Assembly: GCA_951812925.1 (NCBI GenBank)
Contig: OX638368.1
Location: 15,935,187 to 15,999,186, forward strand
DNA from: Calliopum simillimum
Lineage: Eukaryota; Arthropoda; Insecta; Diptera; Lauxaniidae
DNA: 64,000 nt
Direction: 5' to 3'
Part shown: one piece after another, positions 23,501-31,211 of the stretch
How positions within the stretch are numbered: position 1 is the stretch's first letter
How the letters are laid out: every line of letters starts with the position of its first letter
The notes under the pieces: generated by a model
The model's input: only the letters and a program-made list of their open reading frames with translations
What the model was told of the DNA's origin: nothing
Databases searched by the model: none
Position numbers and translations under genes: made by a program

Positions 23501-25033
23501 AAAGAAGTTCTAGCTCAGATGAAGATCGTGATTTTTGCACCATTTGCATGGAACTCATGCCCGAAATCATGAAAAGACACAATACCATCAAATGCAACCT
23601 AAAGGATTGTCAACGCCCATTTCACTTGAAATGCGTGGATCTCACTACAAGCTTCTTTTATTACTAACACTGAGACTCGGACTTTGATGTTTCATCAGAG
23701 AACGACGAATAAGCTACTATTTCACAAATTTTTTTAAACACATTTATTTTTTCATATATTTTTTTCCAGCAAAATCATTATTTCTTTTCATATTTACTTC
23801 TATGGGTGTCTTCCTTGAACCTTTTGTGACTTACAATAAAGATATTAGAACTTTTTTCCAACATTTGTATTAGTTTTTATGAGTTTTGAAAGTTTCCCAC
23901 TTTACCCCACGATTTTTAATTTTTGCCATTTTGGGCATCCTCGATCAAAGCGTCGTACTCAACAGAAAATCCTTATTTTCGGTTCGTTTCTTCGAAAAAA
24001 ATATAACTTATTTAATTTTCTTTATTATAGGAAGTTGAAACATGAAAAAATAGGAAGTTTTGTTCATTTTATGGAGCTTCGAAAAAAAGTTTCCCACTTT
24101 ACCCCACTTTCCCCTATGTAGTTAGATTAATAAAAATGCTCCATGACCTAATCTTGTAAGGCCTTGTAAAATATTTGACTCTGAAAGAAGAAAAACTGCC
24201 TTTCATATAAATCCAAACCTAAAATAGAATCTTTAAAAGTTTAAAAGGCATGATTTTTTGAGGATTTCAAAATATATACCATACTCCAATTCAAAATTCA
24301 AGAATTTTTCTTTCAGTGTAAATAGGCATTCAATCAGATGTTTGTTTTACACATTCATTATTTATGCTGTATATCCTTTTGCTTATTCTCACTACATATG
24401 CCATTAAGCAAATCGAACTTGGTGGCAACCCACCCGGATTTACCCGTATAACCTGATGCATAACCTCAATCTGCATTGGAATGTTGAATGAACGAACGAA
24501 CAATTGCTTGTTAAATGAATGAGTTTACTTAAAAAAAAGTAATAAACAAGAAAAAAATTAAAAAATGTGCAAATGTGCACTCAAAGTATATTTGCACTTT
24601 TGAGCGTAGATACACACACACCCATATACTTATGTATATTCATAAAGTGCCACTCCCCCGGCAGCAAAGTTTATAGATCAGTTGACTGCACACGACATTG
24701 AGTAGTGTAGACAAAGTTACACAGATACTACTTACTACCACATGAACATACGCACACTCACACACACGCACACATATAGTAGTGTGAAATTTAATTTATT
24801 CATTTTATTTGCTTGCAGTTGTCTCATTTTTTCCGTTAACAGAAATATATATTTTTGTATTTTTTCTTCATTTGTATATCTATGTACATACGCAGAGTAT
24901 GTGTACTCACCTGGGGCGGAACATCGAGTACCATCAGCTCCCGTATGCAAGTGTCGCATACCAAACAGTTTTTGTACACTTTACGGCGTGTAGTACTTTG
25001 ATGACTTTTCGGAAAATCATGATAGAAAAATTG
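2468..25033 (-). CDS. Ras-like small GTPase, RASL10-type; five exons, 5' end missing
   Basis: Locus entry for exons 25033-24911, 4828-4715, 4611-4498, 4413-4346 and 2597-2468. Spliced, they encode 182 aa plus a stop. All four internal introns are GT-AG (20,082, 103, 84 and 1,748 bp); the phases agree. Visible order: a switch-I-like segment (QFFYHDF...TTRRKVY), VLDVPPQ where canonical Ras has DxxGQ, AYVLVFD, G4 NKYD, KHWRCGYVECSAQ (G5), and C-terminal CTIL. The replaced DxxG box, the ARR/TRR-Y spacing and the CGYVECSA string fit the RASL10 group; the family call is from memory. Expected role: a membrane-anchored GTP-binding signalling protein, prenylated at the CaaX cysteine (final L favours geranylgeranyl). 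The P-loop exon was not found and probably lies beyond 64000, so intron 1 would exceed 39 kb. A minus-strand AATAAA at 2290-2295 is a candidate poly(A) signal. Confidence 0.88.
2697..4275. repeat. heptanucleotide satellite (CAATGTT)n with CCATGTT and CAATGTC variants
   Basis: About 1.6 kb of 7-bp tandem repeats fills most of the last intron of the GTPase gene. The core (about 3360-3830 and 3960-4080) is nearly pure CAATGTT. 3280-3350 is CCATGTT, and the flanks are degenerate CAATGTC/CAATATC. Because the unit is 7 bp and stop-free on this strand, all plus frames stay open with a 7-residue period (MFNVQCS). These ORFs are by-products, not genes. On the gene's sense strand the unit is AACATTG. 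Confidence 0.95.
4346..4413 (-). CDS. RASL10-like GTPase exon with G5 motif ECSAQ
   Basis: 68 bp, 22 codons plus two bases. The acceptor is ACACTTTAG|GAG and the donor GCACA|GTAAGT. It encodes ELKDISTLVRKHWRCGYVEC followed by SA; the split codon CA|A supplies Q. ECSAQ is the G5 box, which contacts the guanine base. WRCGYVECSA matches the C-terminal third of RASL10-type proteins as I recall them. The following 1,748-bp intron holds the heptamer satellite. Confidence 0.92.
4498..4611 (-). CDS. RASL10-like GTPase exon with G4 motif NKYD
   Basis: 114 bp, 38 codons, phase 0 on both sides. The acceptor is CGTTACAG|TAC and the donor CAG|GTGAGT. It encodes YCRSMRDQILDSFSHRDFSI, then IVVGNKYD, then TITEAQSNSQ. 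NKYD is the guanine-specifying NKxD motif, placed after the hydrophobic IIVVG strand as in all Ras-like GTPases. A 103-bp intron separates it from the exon above and an 84-bp intron from the one below. Confidence 0.92.
4715..4828 (-). CDS. RASL10-like GTPase exon encoding KRFPADNF...DTFQ
   Basis: 114 bp, 38 codons, phase 0 on both sides. The acceptor is ATTCGTAG|AAG and the donor CAG|GTGATA. It encodes KRFPADNFAEW, a linker NNGHPLG, then LRTVHAYVLVFDMGNLDTFQ. AYVLVFD is the hydrophobic beta-strand that follows switch II in Ras folds. The acceptor's pyrimidine tract is weak, which is notable for the end of a 20-kb intron. It joins in frame to VLDVPPQ upstream (PPQ|KRFPAD). Confidence 0.9.
4829..5689. 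other. intron sequence, nothing recognised
   Basis: The first part of the 20-kb intron next to the KRFPADNF exon. It is AT-rich with no plausible coding. A pure poly-A run of about 25 bp lies near 5577-5602, just upstream of a decayed LINE. Confidence 0.5.
5690..6480 (+). pseudogene. decayed non-LTR retrotransposon (reverse transcriptase remnants)
   Basis: Plus-strand fragments in changing frames follow the LINE RT order. Near 5735 is VEAIQGMKNTKAAGIDQLT (fingers), then LPEDWLHG and KKGDKT. Near 5985 is QQAGFRRNGSCVDKTNT (RT block 3). Near 6090 is EDYITAFNSVSRENI, matching D-x-x-K-A-F-D-S-V of block 4. Near 6260-6430 is NGWIGNTLQK...CRQALEWNPQ, the C-terminal tail seen in many LINE ORF2 proteins. 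The catalytic YADD block was not found and stops and frameshifts abound, so it is a dead, internally deleted copy, possibly RTE- or CR1-like. Confidence 0.75.
6971..7660 (+). mobile_element. mini-me-like dipteran element, copy 1
   Basis: It begins 'aaaactagtaagggtgtaa' and ends at a 'gggtataaaaa' stretch near 7660. The left half holds a tandem unit of about 142 bp marked by 'atgggaggtgccacgccc' (7051, 7193 and a diverged third near 7334). The right half has an expanded CAGC tract, then the core 'gacatggctatatcgactca' and 'gctgatcaagaatatatata'. A conserved core flanked by a GTCY-like microsatellite and a TA microsatellite is the hallmark of mini-me elements in Diptera (recalled, not searched). 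Copies 2 and 3 are at 62310-63056 and 29818-30246 on the other strand. Confidence 0.7.
7467..7531. repeat. CAGC/CACC tetranucleotide microsatellite inside the mini-me element
   Basis: About 15 tandem CAGC or CACC units end in 'cagacagacggac'. The matching site in the 62-kb copy has only about three units, so the tract expanded after the copies separated. Confidence 0.85.
8049..8391 (+). mobile_element. possible LTR (TATA box plus poly(A) signals)
   Basis: The block starts TGTGAC and ends GCTACACA, giving TGTG...CACA termini. A TATA box (TATAAAAG at 8179-8186) is followed by several AATAAA signals after 8280, the order expected of U3-R-U5. There are no matching direct repeats at the edges, and the sequence after the end is not a clear tRNA primer-binding site. 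It may be one LTR of a decayed retroelement or a chance promoter-like block. Confidence 0.3.
8541..8882 (-). other. unidentified 113-codon open frame
   Basis: An open frame from ATG with no motif I recognise. It lies within the 20-kb intron beside the LTR-like block and has no visible introns or signal peptide. Base composition is slightly richer in G+C than the surroundings. It may be a fragment of a mobile-element ORF or simply chance. Confidence 0.2.
9026..9776. mobile_element. diverged foldback/TIR element
   Basis: The ends are inverted: 'atagtctagtcatttggg' near 9026 pairs with 'aaatgactggactat' near 9776, and 'aagttttccggg' pairs with 'cccggaaaactt' just inside. An inner inverted pair ('gcataacttacgaaccgtaa' at 9116 with its diverged complement ending near 9398) makes the left part hairpin-like. 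There is no coding potential, so it is non-autonomous and older than the palindromes at 17-20 kb. Confidence 0.6.
9780..11225. other. intron sequence, nothing recognised
   Basis: T-rich and A-rich DNA with small chance open frames on both strands around 10050-10500. No splice-bounded exon, RNA gene or terminal repeat was seen. Confidence 0.45.
11231..12307 (+). other. coding-like block of diverged ~300-bp tandem units, unidentified
   Basis: The motif TGTCCCCTCC(G/A)TCAT occurs at 11371, 11661 and 11968 (spacing 290 and 307), with a variant near 11829. The last two full units share over 150 bp, including 'ggtgcatcatcattg' and 'agcgatttgctttgtg'. Open plus frames cover 11231-11761 (176 codons) and 11993-12307 (104 codons); the latter includes YPIARVSDLLCVRN and FLEKLKKYKMRVYDFYR. 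G+C is higher than in flanking intron. I do not recognise the protein. It could be duplicated mobile-element coding sequence. Confidence 0.35.
12433..13140. mobile_element. MITE with TACACAGAAAAAAAAAT termini
   Basis: TACACAGAAAAAAAAAT at the left pairs with ATTTTTTTTTTCTGTGTA at the right end, an inverted repeat of about 17 bp on a 708-bp element. 'cgatagaaattgcaccaacc' appears twice as a direct repeat about 138 bp apart (near 12472 and 12610). There is no ORF. The superfamily is uncertain because no clear target duplication was identified. Confidence 0.65.
13141..15690. other. intron sequence with short microsatellites
   Basis: No exon or element recognised. Simple repeats include (CAA)n near 14435-14452, (CAG)n near 14490-14506, (GT)n at 14650-14667 and a CGT trinucleotide run near 14884-14900. 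Confidence 0.5.
15700..17330 (-). pseudogene. LINE ORF2 fragment: RT 3' half, RNase H and CCHC tail
   Basis: On the minus strand from 17330 down: RT remains (LKLRFQRGVL; SRLQEALNLVAGWCVYSGLK then VNPQKTT), the thumb (IKYIGVVLDEKLTWNSHLEN, RPIANYGALIW), RNase H (WYTDGSKTHEGVGAGVY near 16370; LIWVPGHSEIEGNETADELA near 16130) and a terminal zinc knuckle (FCRFYNEDEETAEHILCHC near 15860). RNase H suggests an R1/LOA/I-like lineage rather than Jockey. Frameshifts split it into at least three frames, and the YADD region is degraded. It is 5'-truncated close to the foldback element at 17388. Confidence 0.85.
17388..18670. mobile_element. 1.28-kb foldback palindrome (CAATAGGGCTG ends, TA target)
   Basis: The two arms of about 620 bp are reverse complements of each other with very few differences. 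CAATAGGGCTG follows TA at 17386-17387; CAGCCCTATTG precedes TA at 18671-18672. The centre is an A-rich spacer near 18029. TA target, palindromic arms and absence of ORFs suggest a non-autonomous Tc1/mariner-type foldback element. High arm identity means recent formation or gene conversion between arms. Confidence 0.9.
18676..18952. repeat. TAGTACT-type satellite, block a
   Basis: Diverged copies of 'aaaggtactatttttagtac' spaced by A/T-rich linkers. The same units appear in opposite orientation right of the foldback element at 18953-19377 and in quantity at 21730-22867. Confidence 0.6.
18953..19377. mobile_element. 425-bp foldback palindrome (TAGGCCGGGTCAA ends)
   Basis: 'atatatattaggccgggtca' at the left is mirrored by 'tgacccggcctaatatatat' at the right. 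The arms are near-perfect complements through 'cgagccgccgtaaattgcgt'. It sits in a TATATA site, consistent with TA targeting, has no ORF and interrupts TAGTACT satellite DNA. Confidence 0.9.
19378..19741. repeat. TAGTACT-type satellite, block b (inverted)
   Basis: 'gtactaaaaatagtactttt' and related units, running opposite to block a. Blocks a and b are themselves inverted copies around the 425-bp palindrome, as shown by 'ggtaataatcactgaatcta' on the left and its diverged complement on the right. Confidence 0.6.
19742..20052. mobile_element. 311-bp foldback palindrome (TATAGGCTGTGATC ends)
   Basis: 'tataggctgtgatcatctca' is mirrored by 'tgagatgatcacagcctata'. The arms match almost base for base up to a centre near 19897. 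No ORF is meaningful because the strands are near-identical. It is the third distinct palindrome within 2.7 kb. Confidence 0.9.
20053..21729. other. short satellite remnant, then unique intron DNA
   Basis: 20053-20200 continues the TAGTACT satellite. 20580-21010 is less AT-rich than its surroundings and includes a 76-codon chance-like open frame at 20587-20817. (GAT)n lies at 21264-21284. No element ends or exon borders were identified; a regulatory element or ancient exon fragment cannot be excluded. Confidence 0.4.
21730..22867. repeat. TAGTACT complex satellite, main array
   Basis: About ten diverged units of roughly 80-115 bp, each containing 'aggctataagtaaaaagta', 'gacaaaaggtactattttta' and 'gtactttttagtactaagat' variants. 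The array ends where the pogo-like element at 22868 begins. Confidence 0.75.
22868..24116 (+). mobile_element. pogo-like DNA element with GGGGTAAAGTGGG ends
   Basis: Inverted ends of about 30 bp: GGGGAAAGTGGGAAGTGGGG plus TAAAGTGGGAAA on the left, and TTTCCCACTTTACCCCACTTTCCCC on the right as the near-complement. A TA lies at each edge (22868-22869 and 24115-24116), so TA targeting is likely. GGTAAAGTGGGAAA also recurs internally near 23226 and 23248. At 1.25 kb it keeps only the 3' end of a coding region (next entry), so it is an internally deleted copy. Confidence 0.85.
23500..23712 (+). pseudogene. transposase C-terminal zinc finger remnant
   Basis: In frame: SSSSDEDRDFCTICMELMPE, then HNTIKCNLKDCQRPFHLKC, then, after in-frame stops, DSDFDVSSENDE and a stop. 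The spacing CxxC...C-x4-C...H-x2-C is a PHD/RING-like finger, which many insect DDE_1 (pogo/jerky-like) transposases carry at the C-terminus, followed by an acidic tail. The DDE catalytic core is absent. Two stops interrupt the last cysteine pair. Confidence 0.6.
24117..24910. other. intron sequence next to the switch-region exon
   Basis: No element or exon recognised. CA/AC-rich microsatellite sequence lies at 24610-24625 and 24745-24775. The interval runs to the exon donor at 24910. Confidence 0.5.
24911..25033 (-). CDS. RASL10-like GTPase, most 5' exon found (switch region)
   Basis: 123 bp, 41 codons, phase 0 at both ends. The acceptor (a T-rich run then TTTTTCAG, RC of 25034-25040) precedes CAA; the donor is CAG|GTGAG. 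It encodes QFFYHDFPKSHQSTTRRKVY and continues through VCDTCIREL to VLDVPPQ. The start is the stretch that follows GKT/S-A-I-V-R in Ras-like proteins, so the missing exon should end in the P-loop. The TTRR threonines sit where the G2 effector threonine is expected. LDVPPQ replaces DTAGQE, so the catalytic glycine is absent and GTP hydrolysis may be slow. GC content and codon structure stand out from the surrounding AT-rich DNA. A CA-repeat tract lies a short way 3' of the donor, around 24760. Confidence 0.88.
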
Positions 25034-25269
25034 CTGAAAAAATAGAAAAAAAAATGAATGTTAATTTTAGTATTATTTTTTCAGTGCTTGGGCGGGCGTT
25101 GTTAGGGTGTTATTAAAAGTCATGGTCATGGTTTTATATAAGAAGTCTTTAAATGAAATTGAACGTGGACATGTTGTTTTATGCATACAAAGTGCCCCGA
25201 AAATTTTACAGATGCTTTATTGCTCAGAAGTCTCCTTCACTGCGATATAGTTTTTCGATGTTTTAATAA

Positions 25270-25990
25270 TTTGATCATGAACCAAAAATACTTCATGGGT
25301 AAAATAACATTTGAAGTATTAACTTTACGAAATAAGTAGTAGGAGAATAGTGTCGGGTGTGGGCCACTTTTTGTTTTCAACTCATAAATTTTGACCAAAT
25401 GTATATTGAGCAGACACATAAGTATCAATGAAATGCTAGAGACCTTAGCTAAGTACTGGTGAAGAAAGCAAATTGATTTCGTCAGTTGGAAAAATTACAA
25501 GTATCAAAAAAATATGAAGTGATCATTTTTGACAAAAAAAAAATTTTTGGTTCGGTTGTGGGCACCCTTAGAAAATCGGTTAAAAATGGGAAAGTAAGAA
25601 GTTAAACGCAATTAAATGGAAAAGAAAGCAAAATTAATTTATTTTGGAAACATTGCCCTGAAATCAGACTTGATTATCTTCGGCGTCAATGCTAGATCAA
25701 TTGTTATGCACATTAAAACGTCATTTCTAGCACTTGTTGACATTGCTCTTTTGCCCAGCATGAATTTATTGTACCAATCCATGCCCGCCATCTGCTCCTT
25801 GGTCCACTTGTCTGTTTTTCTGCGATTTCTTTAAAGCGTCTATTGGTTTTTCATTTCCACTAAAAAAGTGTAAAAAGGCATAAGAATATCATTTATATTA
25901 TTAACGTTGGCATCCACGACAATATTTCAGTAAAACACCCGAATCAATTCGGGGCCCACACTCGAATTTGACAGCCACTTTGAAAAGCAA
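25270..25990. mobile_element. repeat family B, copy 1 (deleted DNA transposon)
   Basis: It shares 'gggcacccttagaaaatcgg' and 'gggtgtgggccacttttt' with the inverted copy at 52690-54370. The ends carry inverted GGGTGTGGGCC (near 25357) and GGCCCACACTC (near 25953). The minus strand around 25640-25830 reads WTKEQMAGMDWYNKFM, resembling the CENPB-type helix-turn-helix of pogo/Tigger-like transposases. No catalytic domain remains. Confidence 0.55.
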
Positions 25991-26639
25991 TGAGCAAATT
26001 GTGTTGTGTGAATATTTTGGTTGCATTCGGTTTTGAATCACAAAATATACAATAATAAATTTGCTGCATAAATACAGATTGCATTCAGCTTTTCGATTGA
26101 TTCACTTCGATTTATCGCACTTGGAAAACGATTAAAAAAAACTTTTGTGCTGACTCTCACTTATTCAAAAATTGTTTTCTTCTCAGCACAAAGCAAATGC
26201 GTCTGTTTGCACCGGTATATGCACAAAAACTTCGTGTTGTTATAACAAGCATTTAACATTTGTCAGAACAGCCGTATTTGTTTTCTGTCAAAAGTAACAT
26301 ACATTTTAATCAATTTTGTAAATAATGAGTCTTATCAGGAATTTGTCTGGTGGATTTTGAAAACAAAAAGCTGTCATATCATCTGAGTTCATTAAGAACA
26401 ATCAAAACGAACAAAAATTCCAAAATTGGTGTTGGTCTACGAGTTTGGCCAAATAAATCTCCAAATCTGCACACTTTGTGAGAAGCTGCCGAGGTAAAGT
26501 TTATAAAAAAAGGTGAAGTGAAAAGTAACAATTGATAAATTTTAATCAAGTTTACTTAAGTGACACAACTTTTTTAAACTTAGTTTATTTTTTGAAGCCT
26601 TTAATTTTAACAAAGAATATGTAATCAAAAAGAAAATTT

Positions 26640-27000
26640 TAATTTTTTAGATGTTTCAAAATACTCGAATAACTGCAAGAACATCTCGAAAAATTGAAAC
26701 AAATATACTCAGCAGCTCACTGGATGTTAAAATGAATGAATTCATTTTTGAATGGCTTCCTCACACACTATGTTCTACAGATTTGTCTCTCAGCGACTTT
26801 TACCTGTTCGTAAACCTACAAAAAATGCTCACTGAAAAGATATTTGGCCGAAAAAATTCCTTTTTTGAGGCCAAACATTAATAGTTCTACAAGAAAGATA
26901 TCGAAATGTGAGAGAATCGCTGAAATGATTGCACCGCTCTTGAATGAGTCTATGTTTATGAATAAAATCGATTTTGACGAAAAAACTTTATAGAATCTAA
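26640..27000 (+). pseudogene. mariner transposase 3' remnant
   Basis: The frame opening at 26651 contains LPHTLCSTDLSLSDFYLFVN, matching the mariner block PHxPYSPDLAPSDYxLF, with the third catalytic aspartate kept (TDL). After a stop, remnants read like the C-terminal helix (a KKDIEM-type stretch, NDCTALE, then IDFDEKT). Upstream at 26330-26490 is a weak HTH-like stretch. The DD centre is lost and there are several stops: inactive. Confidence 0.7.
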
Positions 27001-27001
27001 A

Positions 27002-27405
27002 TAGAGATAAGCAAAATTAGTCTTAGTCTTGGTAATTTTTCTAGACCAACGCCAAGATGCTGATATAATTTCAACTCCAAGATCAGGTTCCAAGAACTCT
27101 GGCTTTGGTCAAAATGATAATTAAGTGCTCGTTCTTGGTTGTTTATAGTGAATAGGAGCATCATACTTCTTTTAAACATAAAATCATTTCTCAATACGGA
27201 ATTAGACATTCCAAAAACATATATGCTTTGAAAAATGAGGTTCAGAAATTTGCATGCTCAACACTCTTTAGCAATTTGCTCTATTTTTGAATTTCCAGGT
27301 CAAAATCCACACCAAGACCAAATGCATGTCCAAGACCGAGACCAAGACTTAATAATATCCAAGAAAAACCAAGGCTAAGACTATTATGGTCTCGTTTTCA
27401 ATTTT
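27002..27405. mobile_element. degenerate AAGACCAAGACC hAT MITE, copy 1
   Basis: It starts TAGAGATAAGCAAAATTAG, related to the TAGTGATGAGCAA ends of the copies at 57481 and 63316. It contains 'agtcttggtcttgg'-like runs at both sides. The right end is lost and no target duplication is visible. Confidence 0.5.
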
Positions 27406-29815
27406 TGGAACTTTTTCAATATTTTTTTATTTTTTGACCAATTTTTGAAGTTATAAATATGAAAAGTTATATATATCTCAAAAAATTCTTTAGCCTAAGT
27501 AGTCTAGGGTTGATGGATGGTCTCTAGGTGGCTTCTAACAAACCGATTTTCATTTGATTAGTAAAGGCGATTTTGTTGGTTTCGAAGAAATTGAGTTGAT
27601 TTTTTTTATAATAAGATTTTCGGTTTTAAAGAGAAACTTTAGTTCGTTGGTTTGTCCCAGTTCAGCGTAGTAATGAGCCAGTAAGGACCCTGCGTTTTGA
27701 GCTGTTTTTCCAATTATGGTTTGGTTAACCAATGTAGTGTAAACAAGGCAAAGAATATAAAAATGCGAGCTATAACAATTTTAAATAAAGCATTATTCTT
27801 TCAAAATTTAAAATTTTAAGGAAAAGCTAAGTATAAAGTGTGTGTCGAAAAAAACTTATACACACTTAAAGTTAAATAAAACTTAAACCGTTCAATTTAA
27901 AAATTCTTAAAAATATGTGAATTTAAAAATATGTTCTAGAAATTCATCAATCATTAAAATATTGGAATATTAATCGGATCCACCTTTTGAGGGAATCATG
28001 TCATTAACGAGTTGTTCGACATCTTTTGCCTAACTTTTTTTCTTCCTGATACAGGTTTTTGCTAGGACAAATCGATATACAACAAGTCAATTTGACATCT
28101 TAAAAATTTAACGCAAAAATCTAGAACATTTTTAGTTTTTGATTTATTTATAAAAAATGGCGTTTTCAACAGAAAACATTTATTACAATAACGAACAGGT
28201 CTGACAATTGAGGAGTGTCCATACCAAAGCGCCTAACCACCAGTACAATGCAAAAATAGTGTCCTTTTGTTGGTAATGATTAAAATTGCTTTCTGTTTTC
28301 TCCATAAATTTAATTGATAGTTTGCCTCGTAATGGTACTTAGGCCCTTTGGTACGGCCACTCCTCAAATAATAAATGTGTAAATTGACGAAATTTTTCAT
28401 ACCACCTTAGTTCAAAAATAATAACATTACGATGAAAAAATATTGTTTGGTGGGGTATGTAGATAAAAATTAAGTTTATTACGCTATGGTTTCTCGTCGT
28501 AGAAAAAAAAAAAAAAAAAAAACTAAAGAAAAATAAAATTTATATGACTTCGTAAAATATGCTATAAAGAAGAAAAAGGAAGCTGCTGAGAAAACACATA
28601 AAAAACTTTTTGGACTTTGGAAGCTATCAAGCAAAGTAAATACTAGTTTAGGCACTGTAATCATAGAGCGACTGACTGTATCGCGATGGAAGCAATTGCT
28701 TGAGTATTTGCATAAATTTATGCAAATGCCAAATATACTTTGGTGGAAATTTATTTAATTTTATTTAAGCCATTAATAAAAAGCTGAAAAAAAAACCAAT
28801 TCCTTAAGAAAAGAGCGAGAGCAAAGAAAACAGACTAAAAAGATTTTTTCCAAATCGTTGCATTTTCAAGTGAATTTTTTCTTTATTACCTTCGACAAGT
28901 AAAATATGGCTGCATTTGCTGAAAATAAGCAGCGCCATAAAAATCGGATTGTTTTCTTATAACTTTGCGCTGACTTATTAACGAGAGAGACGTTCGTACC
29001 AAGTGTTGGTACTATTTCTGTTCTTTGCACTGGGAGTTGCGGCTTAAAATCGACGCTGAAAAAAGTATTTATTTGTTTTGTTTTTGTTATTTATTTGTGT
29101 TATTTACGACGAGTGTATCCATTCATCCATTCACTACTTATTGCAGATAGAATGTAATCCTCTAATGTACTGTACTACTCCACTGGCACTAGTATGTGCT
29201 AAAATGATATTTTTGTTTTGTTTTGTTGTTGCTGCTGTGATGAATTAACAATAAAATATTTATACACATGCCCTGATCCTTCTCTTCCTCGTAGAGATTT
29301 TGTTTTATAGCTGACACTGAAATTAACTATGTCGGATTAGTTTTATTGACTGGATTGACTTGGAGCTTACTGTGAGTTGAAAAATAAAAATTGAGATATC
29401 GCAATCATTTTTAAGTTGATTAAAAAAAGATTTAGATTAAAATTGAAAATCAATATATGATTGTTTTAATACAATTGCTGATACAACTGGAACGAAATAA
29501 AAAAAAAAAAAATTAAAAAAGTAAATAATAAATGGTGTCCCATAACTTACGCAAGTTTTGAACTAAATGCCATTCGTGCCATATAGCCTTACAAACCAAA
29601 AAAAGAAAACAATTTGATAGCTAAATTTTATAATAAGTAAAACTGCATTAAAAAAGAAGATATAGTGCTGCAACAACGAGACTCACTCACATTTATGTAA
29701 AAAGGTCATGAAAAGTTTCTACAAAAGGGCCGTGGAAGCCACCAGCCAGATGTGCTATTGCATATTCTTATAACTTTGTTCTATATATTTAATGTTTTAA
29801 TAAAAAAAGAATACA
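27406..29815. other. AT-rich sequence, no feature recognised
   Basis: Probably intron 1 of the GTPase. A minus-strand frame around 27550-27732 has GKTAQNAG, but it lacks the sequence before the lysine needed for a Ras P-loop and any donor after it. Confidence 0.4.
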
Positions 29816-29817
29816 AG

Positions 29818-30246
29818 ATAACTGAGCAAGATAATTCAATGAAATTTACTACACTGCCTTTATCGTCAAAGTTACTTCATGGGATTGAAAATGAGCAAAA
29901 TCGGTCAACGGACGCGCCTACTGCCCATACAAAAAGTATATTGAAAGTGCAACTTTAGGAGTATTTTTCACAAAAATGCAACCAAAACTTGGCAACTTCG
30001 GACAAGAGGGCATGGCAACTCCTATATAAGCAAAAACTTCAAAAAGCTATGCTGAAAACGGTTTTTGAGATAATCTTATCAAATTTCAATCAGACACTAA
30101 GGACTACAAAAGCTAGCTCTGAGCAAAAACTGGGTGAACTCAGACAAAAGGGCGTGGCACCTCCCATATAAGCAAAATTTTCAAAATAATGCAGCTTAGG
30201 GTATTTGATGTTTGGCCAGGCCAAAGGTTACACCTTTGGTAGTTTT
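29818..30246 (-). mobile_element. mini-me-like element, copy 3, truncated
   Basis: Minus strand. It shares 'tttggcctggccaaacatca' at its right side, the ~145-bp 'gggcgtggcacctcccatat' tandem pair (near 30015 and 30160) and 'gcctactgcccatacaaaaa' with the copy at 62310-63056. It lacks the CAGC tract and conserved core. Confidence 0.75.
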
Positions 30247-30428
30247 TTTTTGTTTTAGATCAAAGTGATCTATAAAAAGGTTAATTTTCGCAAAAAGTTG
30301 AATTTAATTTGTAAAAGTGTTATTATAATTTGTGAAATGTTTGGTTTGTTTTTTTTTTTTTTTTGAAAAAGATCAATATGTAGTGGAAAAGGTTTAATTT
30401 GGAGTGGAACACCTGCATGTATTAGTAT

Positions 30429-31015
30429 TGTAATGCCCGAAGTGACGTCGCAAATCTTATGTCTTGTTGCATTGCTATACTCACCTAAATTGAATATTCA
30501 CCCTCGGCTTCAAGTATACGCAACTCAGTAAAATATTCACCTATAGTGAAATGTTCACCTCAAGTGGGATATTCACCTGAACTAAACGACTATAAAAGAA
30601 CGAACAAAAAGGCAGAAGGGAGACAGTCACAGCCGGGCAATCGATGCGAACACATCGAGATTATTACTTGATATTAGTGGCTAAAAGAACGAAAAACTGT
30701 CCAACTAGTGGAAAAGCCTCGTATGACTTAGGTTTCTCAAGGGTAGTTAGTACTTTAAGTTGGGAAGTATTTTGTACCTTCTGAAGGCTCCTGAACACCG
30801 ATGAACAGTGCTGTAGTCTGTACGTGGAATACTTTTCATAGAATGCACCAAGCCTGCATGTAAGTGTATTTTTTAAGTGTATATTTAAGCTGGGGAGGTA
30901 TTGTATGGTAGTATTTAATAAAACTGTCCAACGGCAAAAAAATCAAAAGTCTGAAATTCGTTGAACAGTGTAATTAATCCTATAATTTTACTGACACGGG
31001 TCAAACATTGCAACA
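30429..31015 (+). mobile_element. possible solo LTR
   Basis: 587 bp running from TGTAATGCCCG to CATTGCAACA, with partial inverted termini. It has a TATA box (TATAAAAG at 30591) after four 'atattcacct'-like repeats (30493-30575), and AATAAA at 30917-30922. This order fits U3-R-U5. The flanks (AGTAT before, AGTTT just after) are only a near-match for a target duplication, and no gag/pol lies beside it. It directly precedes the LINE at 31212. Confidence 0.4.
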
Positions 31016-31211
31016 GAGTTTTCTTATTCCATACGTAAGCAGCTAACCACTTTAACAAACAAGGAGTTCAACAACGGATAATTGGATGCAGAAACTCCAG
31101 TTATATCCCAGCCAAGCCAATCACTTAAATAATATTCGAAATTATAATTAAGTCCTAAATAACATTACACATTTTTGTAAATTATTATTAGTTTTTATTG
31201 ATTTCTTTATT

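Noticed and set aside
24742..25045. 83- and 78-codon plus-strand frames
   Set aside because: They run antisense across the spliced GTPase exon at 24911-25033; the minus-strand exon explains the sequence better.
27303..27400. AAGACCAAGACC runs as a CRISPR-like or protein-coding repeat
   Set aside because: The same runs occur as arms of hAT MITEs with defined ends at 57481 and 63316; no spacers or coding.
27550..27732. Minus-strand GKTAQNAG as the missing P-loop exon of the GTPase
   Set aside because: It lacks the G-x-x-x-x before GKT, does not lead into a donor after a V-R/K residue, and the frame cannot join QFFYHDF.
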